Shown one piece after another: positions 21,041 through 33,000 of a stretch of 64,000 nt of DNA. How positions within the stretch are numbered: position 1 is the first letter of the stretch; every line of letters starts with the position of its first letter. The DNA is from Trichobilharzia szidati. Taxonomy: Eukaryota; Platyhelminthes; Trematoda; Strigeidida; Schistosomatidae. The stretch covers positions 30,804,865 to 30,868,864 of the forward strand of contig OX235275.1 of the NCBI GenBank assembly GCA_944472155.2, written 5' to 3'. The notes below the pieces were generated by a model. It saw nothing but the letters and a program-made list of their open reading frames with translations, was not told the DNA's origin and made no database searches. The position numbers were made by a program, and so were the translations under genes.

Positions 21041-24000
21041 GTAAATACACACAGTCCTATGATATAGGTTTCAGAATATTCACCCATTTTATGCGGATCT
21101 TATCAACGTGTTATACTCTAAGGACCATTATAAACTAGCATTAAGTCAGCTGAATACAGCTAAGAACTTGATTGATGGGTAAGTTTCCTGGATCGTATTT
21201 AATTTTTCTTCAGCATTTCTCGAGATCAGGTTAAAATATTAAAGTATGCAGAGTCTTTATATCAATGTAAAACACTGAAGAGAGCTGCACTCGGAAGGCA
21301 AGTTCATCATGCAATATTTAATTTTTAGTTAGGATGTGTACAGTGATTAAAAGACAGGCAGACAACTTGAAGTTTTTAGAAGATACAAGACAGCATATGT
21401 CAAGATTGCCATCCATTGATCCGGATACACGCACACTTATTCTGTGTGGTTTCCCGAATGTTGGAAAGTCTAGCTTCATTAACAAGGTGAGCTAAAATGT
21501 ACTGTCTTTTGCAAGTTATCTGGCTTATTATCCACTATTCATACTGTTTTGAGACTAGATCACTAACCGATACTTTTGTTTCCGGATGTCAAAACTGAGT
21601 CTGATTTAACTTAAGTGCTAAGTTTTTGACATACAGCGCAGCAGCCTTCACGTGATAATAGAATAGTTTGAAGAGGTCAATAGGAGCAGTTGTTACAAGA
21701 TGATTTGGACTTGTTTTTTACTTTATAGAGGTCCTAACCTCCAAAGTTGGCCAAGATTATAGAAAATTATGGGTATTAAAGTGTATTATGGCTTTGGATA
21801 GATCTCGGTAGATGCTGGTTTGGTAGTTGAGTACTACAATCGCTTGTTTCTCGGTTGAGATGTCACAGATGTAGTGTAACTAACTATTCCGTCTTAAAGG
21901 AAATCTTATTTCTAATGCATCCACCCTAATCAGTCCTTGACGAAGTGATTGTGAATTATTGTGATCAGTCTTCACGACATTCAGCAATGGAAATTTTAAG
22001 GTTATAAGATTTATGAAAACTTTTTATGTGTTATCATGGTTTCAAGGGACCTGGTTTTTGGCTAACCTGATGTACAGGAGTTTGAATCAACTGTGTCACT
22101 TCCTTAAAGTATCTGATATTTAGAACTGAAAACACTAGTGACATTTGTTTCAGAATGTTTATGGTCATGGTGTAACGAAAATTCGTAACCCTTTTGGTTG
22201 CAGGACAGATGTTCACTAGTGAGAATGTCAGTAGCACTATAGTGTGAATTGATGGCATGTGATACTTATAGGATTTTGAGATCCAGCTCATCGCCTGAAG
22301 GGCTAACGTGCCCAACTCTCCAAGTAAACATCCTGAGTTTATCCCTCATATAGACACTGTTGGAAAAAAAGCAGCTGCCCAGTGCTGTATCATTTCATAA
22401 CAAAATCTGCAACCGAATTAATCAATTTCCTGAAACCTTAGGTTAAGGAAGACATTTATCGGACGTTCTTTCGTGTGTCCTTGTTTTCCAGCTTTTTTAA
22501 AATGCATATTTACTGAGTTATTTGTGTCTATATACTAGGTAGTTGTGTGATTCGGTACGCATTAGACCTGACAATGAAAAACAAAACAACCCTGAAATGT
22601 TATTTTATGATTGTTTAGAGTTGTTTCAACCAAATTAACTGATCATCTTGGCGATTAACATTCTTAAATATCATTTCATAACTTCTTGTGTGACTACAGC
22701 TATACTGTCACCATGCATAATCATATCATAGCTTCCACTACCCAATACTGAGATATTATTTTATGTTGTTTCCTTTCCTTTCTACTTCTTGGTATTTTTT
22801 AGTATTTAAAAAATTATTTTGTGCTTTTCCTGTTGTTTTTTTGGTGTCTTTATATTTATTTTTTTGAAATACCCCTTTTAAATGTCTGATAAAATTAGAT
22901 GCAAATATTGTAGATATGTGCTGAAAATTCCACACTGTAACACTAGTACTGTTTCTGGAATAAAGCAAATTACTATTTAAAAAAACTTTGTGTAACCATC
23001 CCAAAAATAGCTTGTTGAGTTGAGAGATCGATAAAAAGCTAGTGTTTTTACACATTTAATGCAATCTAGACAACTTTTGCTTTTCCTGTTTAGGTATCAT
23101 TTCAATTTATTTTAAGTTTGTGAGTCATACTGGATATTAGGACTGTATAAACTACCCACTGACCAAAAAGACTTGTGTTACTGCATGTTATCCTTAACTG
23201 ACAATCTCTTATTTTGTATTACGTTCCCTTTTTTTGTAGATAACTCGAGCTGATGTAGATGTTCAACCATTTCCATTCACTACTAAATCTCTTTTCGTTG
23301 GACATACAGATTATAAAAATCTGCGTTGGCAAGTTATTGATACACCTGGTGTATTGAATAGACCACTTGATGAACACAACACCATTGAAATGCTGTCGAT
23401 TACAGCTCTTGCACATTTACAAGCTGCTGTCATCTATATCATGGATTTATCTGAACAATGTGGATATACTATCCAACAACAATTGGCATTATTTCAAAAT
23501 TTGAGACCACTATTCAGAAATAAACCGCTTGTTATAGCCGCTAATAAGGTAAGAGAAGTTTATGTTTGATTGTTTTTGTGAGAGTGAATCATCAGGCGTG
23601 CAGCAGTTTCATGTATAAAGGTAATTGTCAGTGTTAGTGTTTGTATGTTGCGTTTTCAGAGTTGCTGAGATTTTGTCTAATGCTATTCGCTCCACTTGGT
23701 TAGAGTGCTAACCACGGCCTAATAAAGATGTTTTAGGGTCCAACAGGGATTGATAAATTCAACCTATTGAGTCATTCATAGGTAAATAAAATCCTCCTTG
23801 AAAATGTACACTTATTGAGTTTTATGTCTTGTGGTCTGAACCAGGCCAAGTTAAACCTTAAATACCGGCAAGTACCAACAGGATGCGGCCACACTGATGC
23901 CCTAAAAGAGCTCAGTGAACAAGCTAGCAAAACCTGGCAAATAATATTGTGATCATAAAATATGCTTAGTGAAGTTTTATATTATTTAATGGGATATCTG

Positions 24001-27000
24001 GTAAGTTTTAGGTTAGGTTTGGGAAAGGTTAAGTTAAAGTTTAGGCTAAGGACAGGTTAGGGTTAGTTTAGGGATATTTTCACGTTCGAGTTAGGCCAAA
24101 GGAAGATTAGGGTTAGAAGACCTAAATAATTACATGCTTAGAATAAATGTGATTAAATTACTCTATTGATACTCCAATCCAAAACTGAGAGATATTTTTG
24201 TCACACATCAGAGAAGGGTATTCTGTGCAACAGTTTCATGCCTGTTAATTCTTCATTATTTTCACGAATATGTGTATTTTATACGCGAAAATCGCCTTTA
24301 TCATTTGACTGGCGCGTTCAAGGTCATTTGTCCGTTGGTACTTACTGATGCTTAAAGTTTAACTTCGCCCCAAGCCAATAGTAAATGCAGAGGATGTTAC
24401 TGCCAATAAATTGACCAATCAGATATGCGAGTGAAACATTGAAACACTTTCTGTATACTCTTAAAAGTACATTGTATGAATACACTGTGGAATAGAAGAT
24501 TTGACCACAAGCCTTGTATGTTGGTGGACATTTTTCTCCCCTCAACATTCCTTTACTTTGCGATGAGGAACATAAAACTTCAAGCATAACGGTTCGAAAT
24601 TTTAGTAGCAGTGGCGCTTTACAGTAGAGTGCGGTTTCTAGCCTTATGCCCAGTCTTCTCTTTTCAATGGACTTGCTTACCGGTCCAGAGAGGTTTAAAA
24701 GTGCATCGTTGGGTATGATTCTACCAGTGAACCATCGGCACACAATATATCAGGTTGAGCTGTACTTAATGTGTGCGGATTAACGGTACTGTCTGGTTGT
24801 CCTGGCTGAAATAGTCATCGGAGTGTTATTCAAACTTGTGGCTTTCTGTCAGTCAGTCAAAATTTGGTAACTTTCTCGCCTGCTTCGCCGATCAGTTCTG
24901 CACACATATATGGTGCAGTAACTTTTGCAACGAAGCTATATTGAAAATTGATTGGATAATTTAATTGTTTCCAATCAAAACATGTTCATTGGTTTCATTA
25001 TGCAAGTTGTTTGGTGGTCTCAACAATATGCTAACACAGGCCGCTTTCAATTATTTATTATTATTATTAAAACTCATACTTGGTGCTTTATGAGCACCAA
25101 AAGATGCGACATACAAAATCTCGTACTTTGTGAGACAGTTGAAATACTCTCCCAGTGCCTTTTATTTAGAGACTGCCCCTCCCGAGCCTTTGGCTTGAGG
25201 TCTCATTCATAAGGCAATGGAGTAGCGTCAGGTGCTGTCCGTCCCATGGTTGGCAAAGACCAAGACAAGTTTATACGCCATTCGATCCTTTCGCATCCTG
25301 GAGCCCAAGGTTTGGAATCAAGGTTTTCCAGCCACCCCTTCCACACACTAGGTAGACAATCGTGTCTACCAGTTCACTTGTAAGCACTGGACGTTCGTAT
25401 TCGCCTTTTCACTTTTGTGAGGAAAGCTGCTGTCTTGTGAAAGCAGTCAATCCGATGTACTAGTGAAACACTGTACTTTATAGAAGCATTATTATTGTTA
25501 TTGCCTTCTTTAGTTCCTAAAGGAACATAGGGCTTCAGCAGCACATCCAGTGCGTTCAGTTCTCTGCCAACGTTTTCATCACCTAGTTCTACATCTGTTC
25601 ACATGCTTTCATCTCCTCTTCCACTCGAGCGATGGCCTGGCGTGTGATATCACTTGTATGCATACTATTGAATAGAAGATTAGGTTACAAAGTTTGTTTG
25701 TTGTTAGTACTAAGTTACCTACACCACTTTTCTGTCGCGTACCAAACGAAATTACACTTATCGTGTAAGAATGAATTGTCTAGACTGTAAGTTTGAAACT
25801 TGATACCTTTCTCATCTGCTTCGCCGATCAGTTCTGCACACTTACACGGTGCAGTAACTTTTGCAACGAAGCAACATTGAAAATTGATTAGATGATATGT
25901 TTCTTTCTAATCAAAATATATTTATTGGTTTCATTATGTAAGTTGTTTAATAGTCTCAATTGCTTGTCAACATGGGTCACTTCCATTTGGATGATCTTGA
26001 CTGTCAGTGGAATCCAGTACTTGCATATTTTGAAAAGTTCTAATAGCTGCTATACTTATCCGACAACCGCTTGCATTTCCATGCACAAGTTGGCAATGAG
26101 CCAAGCCTATTGCGTTTGAGGACTAGTGATACTATCTGTCTACTCATGACTTGGTAGGTGGAGTGGGGTCCAAACTGCGTGATTCAGTAGAGTTAAAAGT
26201 CAAGAGCCTCTAGACCTGTAAGCCACAACTTCACTGGGTTTGTTGTGTTTCGGTGTACTGTTTGAAATTAATGATATGCATCCGAATAAAAAACCAATGC
26301 GACTCAGTTAACTGAAGAATCTACAATCCTAAAATTAGAAAATGAAGACATCGTACTTTTGAGGAAGACAGTAAGACAAACATATAAAACCTGAAGTCAA
26401 CAAAGACAATCCCGCCAAATTGTCAAAGAAGGTGTTATATATGAGTGTAACGTTTGAAGGCGACTTTCTGGCCAATATTCTAAAGAAGAGAATATCAAAC
26501 ATCCTGAAAGGATGACTGACTGATTTCAACACAGAACTTTGCACAGATGTGCAGCAGTTCGAGTCGCCACACTTCACTTAGACCGGGCGTCTTACATAGC
26601 CTCTCCTGAGGAAGTCCTACCCACTGCCTTCACGTGGCGGAGGTGTTTTTCACCAAAGTGAGAGGGCGAAAGCGGATGCCCGGCGCTCTTCACTGGGTTG
26701 ACTGTCCATTGGATGACAGTCTAGGGGAGATGGCTAAACCCTGATTCCAAACCTCCAACGACTGGCGTATGAAGCTCACTGGATCTCACCGGCAGACGTA
26801 TGGATAAAGGGCTTGTTGGATGTCCTGGATGTCTGGCTCCATTCAAAAAGGCGTATGAACCGAACTCCGGTCACCGGCTGCCAATGGATAGTGGACTCCC
26901 TACTCCACTCCTACTGCCTTGTAGGTCACACTCGGTTGTGCAAAGGCTAGAGCTGCACTCTCAAACAAAAGTCCGAACGATTCTGGGGTCATCACTCGTA

Positions 27001-30000
27001 CCAAATTCCCATGAAACTTCATGAACTCTCTTCATCAGATCGCCGCGCCTGGGCAGCGATGATTCGAGATGTTCATGAAGCCGGCTCATCCTCCCGTAGG
27101 AGATAGCCGAAGTAAAGTAAGTACACTTCACTTAGCACTCAAAGCAAGAGAAGAAAGTAAAAAGAAATGCAAAATAATGACAGTAAACAGAGATTTGGGG
27201 CAAGAAGAATAGTAATATTGAAGAACAATGTAGTTTTATTGGGTATTATAAGTCACAAGGAGTGGATGCACCTGCGCCAACCATTGAGATTAATTTTGAG
27301 CCATATCACCAATTGTCTCCAGCCTTCATTGGTTTTTACCGTCCCTAAGTCCCCAACCAGTCAGGAAGTCTACACCTTCCTACGTGACTTAAATTAACTG
27401 TTGTGGATTTCATTGACTGATGAAGCCATGTTTTGGTTTGACCACTACTTGAGGATGGGTATTCGCCTACCTCCCAGTGTCTTCCAATAATCCTAAAGAT
27501 AAACTATAGCGTATCTGTCAACTCACTTGTTCCTGTGGAACGAGGTTTAAAAGGTTGTTCAATGCGTGTTTTTATCTAAAAGAGTCAAGCAGTACTATGC
27601 CGTTTCGCTGCGGAAAGGTCACAATAGATTAATTAGAGTGCTTTAACTCCACGTAATCTACAAAGTTAAGAAGAGCCTGATAAAAACAGTATGTTTCCGT
27701 ATACTTTGAATTTTTAATGCCTTAGTCATTCAGGTGAATAATCTTAATGTATACACATAGAAGGAACTTTTCCATCCCCTCTTTCTAACTTGGATATAAA
27801 TCTAGGCTTTTCGGTGTACCATTTTCTTAACTAACCCCGCATTCACTCCCTTTATCTACTACACAATTTATTTCGATACTTGTCTGCATGTTCTTTCATT
27901 AACACCGAATTTTTTCCGGACTTTTTCCCATATAACACAACCTTTAATCTAAACTTACTTCTTAACAGTTCAACTGTAAATTTCTATAAATTTTCCTCTA
28001 CAATTAACAGATTGATATTCGACCTTTTGATGCGTTATCTGAGGAGGATAAACGTGCTATTCAAAGTATTGTCTATCGACCAGTTGACAATGGACAAGAC
28101 AGTACAACAATAACAACAAGAGATCCAGAACGACCTTACTTTGTTGAAATGTCTACTGTTACAGAAGTTGGTCTGGTAGCTGTTCGTTCAGTTGCATGTG
28201 ATGATTTGCTTGCACAACGTGTTCAAGCTAAAATTCGTGCAGCCACTCTTCCAGGCAGTAATGTGGATATCTCTAGTCGGTTGTATATTGCTAAACCGAA
28301 ATCAGATGGGGATATGGTAAGTAAGGCAACAGGATGTTTACTGTGTGATTCAGTTTTATGTGTTCCTCATATCTTCAAGTATTGGTTTGTAGCGATTTGA
28401 TTGGTTACAGGTTTAAGTCATCATTTAGGGAATTATTGGAAAACCAGCAGGGAGTACTGGACACTTGTTTCTTCCTGGTTTGGAACTCTTTATCAGTAAG
28501 CACCCACTGGCGTTCAGACCCCAGGACCTTCCGGGTGCAAGACGAGCTCGTTGACCATTGAGGTCCATGAATTCTAGCTTGTGTCAATTCGCTGTATATA
28601 TAAGGAGCAAGCATCTGCTTTCATAGATTCCTAGTACTTTTGTATCAAGTCAGGTAAGAAGAAAATTAATCGCCGATGACGATGTCTGGCGGTTTCGCTA
28701 TATATTGTGAATTAACTGAAATTGGGAATCATTGGCTACTGGATCAATTCCCTGTGACTGAATGATCTACAAGCTCATCTTGTAATAGGGAGATCCTAGG
28801 TTCGAACGCCGGTGGGTGCATACTGCTGAATTGTCTCAAACTAGGATGAAACAGCTGTCCGGCACTTCCTGGTTTTCCATTGATTCTTGATATCTGTTTG
28901 AAATGAGTTCGCGAAACAGTTCTTCCATTTCCCAGGCTATATGAGCCGCACACATGGTGTGAGGACCGAGTATACTGCTACGTAGAGTTGCCCAGGCTGA
29001 AGTATGTGGAGTGGCGGGATTCGAACCCCAGGAGCCACTGTCTGAAAGTCAAGTGATTAAGCCGACAGGTGGCCACAGCTCCCCTCTTTTTGTTTGATGT
29101 CACTACTTCCTAAATAACTAATCGTAATTGCGCTTTTCTCGGGACTGACTCAGACATCTGACTTCTAGTGAGTCTCCCGTCCTCCTGTTATACAGTTACC
29201 GAAGTTTAGATAGCCAGTTGTTGACATTAACTCTCTCACGTAGTAGGTCTGTAGTCGCACATAGTCGGAAAGTAGACTGAACAAAAAGAAATATACACTT
29301 GAACAATCATTTGTATTACAAATATTTACAACCCCTGGTTGACTAAGTTAGGAGATATATATATATATATATTCTGGAGGTAGTCTTTTCTAACCTCTCC
29401 TCCTCAAAGTGACAAGGCAACATAACTGGTTTATGCCTTATTCGAGCGAGACACCTTACGTACTGTTACGTCACATTCTACCCTAAGATTTACATCACAG
29501 TGTAGATAACTTGTAATGTAACAGCTTTTAACCCTATGCCTATCCAACTGACATTATACTAGCATATTAAGTGTTCCAGCACCAGTCTTTCAGCGAGTGT
29601 AGCTCATGCCAGTATAATATGCAGGTTGAGTCATCACATCCGGATAGCATTTGTTGGTCGGGTGTTCAAGACACCATTATGTACATTTTTCCCATGGCAT
29701 TTTCTTTGGTTTTTCTGCTCTTGAAGAAGTATTTTTTTCAAGATCAGGTGGGAAAAAGGGTGTGATAGATGATCGCAAAGGGTAAATACATCTACACTGC
29801 GGCACTGAGAACAACTCTGAGCCATATTTCCAATAGTCTCCAGCCAGTGGTTCTTAGCATCAGATATAGGGTAAGTTGCTTACACTATGTTGAATGTAGG
29901 GGGGGCTGTTCTGTGGACAAAGTCGTACCTCTGGGGAACAGGAATGTGACATCAGTAGGGTGTTTCCCTCAGATGACCAGCATGCCAGCTACGCTGCCTC

Positions 30001-33000
30001 CTCGCTCTGGAGACGGCGGGGGCGGGGGTTAGGAAATAGTCGACCCTGAAAATTGTACGTTCTAACTCACTGGCGATGAGATCATAATACAAACACGACT
30101 CTATTAATAAATTCAAACAGGCTCTGTGTGTCCGGTCTCAAGCAGTTGTCCACTGGGTGTGTGGTCACTTCGTAATTTCGTTAATTATTGCTATATTTTA
30201 ATTGGACACTAGGGTAGTAACTAATATGATGTGTCTAGTCCTTCGTTTGGTACAGACTGGATTCTATCAGTCGTCAAGTTTCCTGGTGTAGGTGGTTCGT
30301 CATCACGGTGCACTCTGATTTGTTGTGTTACTAGATGGTTGGAGTTAGTCGCTAATGAGCTTTGAGCCTATGTGTCGTGCTGGTTGGCACACACACACAC
30401 ACCAGTCAGCAAGGCGTACCTGCAGCGTTAAAGGAACTCATGTCCCTTCTAGGATTGTGTTGCTAAGAAAAGAAAAGAAACACAGGTGAAGGTTTCAACA
30501 TGTATTTAGTGACAATAGGAAGTCAGATAAGAAATCATTGAAAACCAGGGAGTCCTAGACATGTGTTTCATCTCACAACATTGTAGCATTGCATAAACAC
30601 ATGCACACACACACCCGTAGCCTCACCACGTATACACTACATCACTCACCTTTAGTTGCCAGAAGCAGTCATGCTAAGTTGAAATACGATAACACATGTC
30701 TTTGCATGATTTCTACTGCTCGACATTGTCATCGGCGAACATCCCACGCACACTCGACAACATCGACATCACCAATCACAATTCACCTGATATCCTATCC
30801 GGTCACATGTAAGTGTAAGAGACTTATCTTCAGATGCATAGTGCCTGAAATCTGCAATGCTGATTGATCCATGACTTTCAACGACTCCTGTAACTGATAT
30901 CCATCCCTTCATCGAGATGTCTTATCTTCAATGAAATCCATCCATGTTGGAAAAGGGAATTCTGATGGCAATCTCATATGCAAAGATAATGCAAAGGTTG
31001 GGCATCACTCCCTCCACCCAGACTGTTGCTAGTGTCAGTTTGTGAAGATTTACTCAACACACACACACATGGCTCCCAGTTATTGACTACGTTTGTCAAT
31101 TCATCATTTCACTTCATGTTACACATAGAAAGGAGCATGTCTAATCATCGAAAGTAGGATTGTGAACACTAATATTGTGCTGGTGTGATACAGACAACAA
31201 TGGCTTCCAACGGAATATTATTCTCACAGTGAGAATCATTGTATTTCTTGCTGGATGTTAACGTCTGAACACTATTCGCACAGTTCAATACTTCATTAGC
31301 AACACAATCTAAGACTTGAACCCGCGCCACACAGTGCTGACTGAAGTCAGAGACGTTACCACTGAGCTATTCGGGCTCGAGATTGACCTCTTGTAGGACT
31401 GTGATTTTAATTCGTCTGCCATTGTTTACTCGTAAAATAAACCTGCCCTATTTCCTCTAAATCCAACTATTTCTATTAATTTTTTTATATTGATGTAGAC
31501 TGAAGTCACCAGTCGTCCTGCTATCATTCCTGACGGTGTCTTAGCTAAACAACGAACGCGTATATTGAAACGTCTCCATGCCTCAGCTGCACTACGACCC
31601 GACCTGATACCAACAGAAGAAGAGACTGACCCATCGAAACGTCGTAAAACAATGCGTGATCGTGAGTTGGAAGCTGATCCAGATGAAGGCTTCATTTTGA
31701 ATCTCAGGGAACACTGGAAGATAGCTAATCCTGACGAGGCGAATGATGTGATTCCTGAGATCTACAATGGACACAATCTTATCGATTTATTCGATCCTGA
31801 GATTGAAGAGAAGTTGAATGCTTTGGAGGAGCAAGAGGCTGCATTCGAAGCGGCTGGATTATACGATGAATCAGAATGGCGTAAAGATGAAAATGATCCA
31901 GAAATGAAGAAGATCAGAGTCACTGCAGCAAAGTAAGTTGGTTATTCTTTTATTGATTTTTCTTATTATATTAATACTTTTCTTCTGTTTTAAGCTGAGA
32001 AAAGTCCCGAAGGTATACATATATACCTTGCATAGGTTTATTTGAAACGGTATGCATAACTGGATGACATCTTGACAGGCATAATGCAATGGCCAGGCTT
32101 TTCTCCAGATTATTTAGCCTAACAGGATGAATCGCTTGAGATCATTGCATGGTATTTGGTCATTTATTTTATTTTTCTTGATTGGATCTATATTGGGTCC
32201 TTAAACCGATAAAAGTTATCTCTGAGAGAGACGTAGTCAGAGACAGACCTTGGAAAATGTAGTCACACGACTTCATAATTTGCTTTATAGAGCTTTACTT
32301 CCTCTTGTTTTCTCTTTTTTCTAAATTTAACTTTCAATATCATACGCTTGTGCACGTCAAATAAAATACTAAGTCACATCATCATAGAGAGAATGAAAGA
32401 TGCACTGGATACAGAACTCCGCCAGGCCGGAGCAAGCTGGATTCAGGAAAGATAAATTATGTGCTGATCAAATTGCAGCTCTAGGCATTGTCATCACAGA
32501 ACAAAGCATAGAATGGCAGTCAAAACTCTACCTCAACTTCATCGACTTCAAAAGGACCTTGGACAGACAGCAATGACCAAAAAGCAATTTGGAAACTTCT
32601 TCAACACTACGGCGTGCAGTGCCTCAAGTTTTTATCACTCCACCGAAAACTTACTATTCTCACCCCTCCTTTTGTTAAAATAATCTTAAACAATTACATT
32701 TTTAATAGGTGGATGGTGACTAGCAGTGGAATTCAGGATGCACATTTCGTCCTATTTGGGGCACGTCAGCTAGATGTACCTGTTCCCACCGAGGCTCGAA
32801 CCCAGTGCCAATAGTCTCAAATCCCAAAGCATTATCCACCAGACCACTTGGGCCACGAGAGCCACCTCTTGTGCAACGGGTCATATTAATTATTTAATTG
32901 AATTTTAGATTTTTTCCTGTCGATTGATTGGACCGAAGTGCTAGTCACCATACACCAATTAAATTCTGATGACATGCCCAGACATCGTCAAAGCATCTGC

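Noticed and set aside
21298..21332. Alternative GT donor at 21302 for NOG1 intron 3
   Set aside because: Each acceptor tried (TTTTTAG or GTTAG) leads to a premature stop and loses the conserved RMCTVIKRQ sequence, so the GC donor is preferred.
31300..31400. Possible real tRNA gene (good A and B boxes on the - strand)
   Set aside because: The acceptor and anticodon arms do not pair, and related copies at 47.5-47.9 kb have SINE bodies, so it is a tRNA-derived SINE head.
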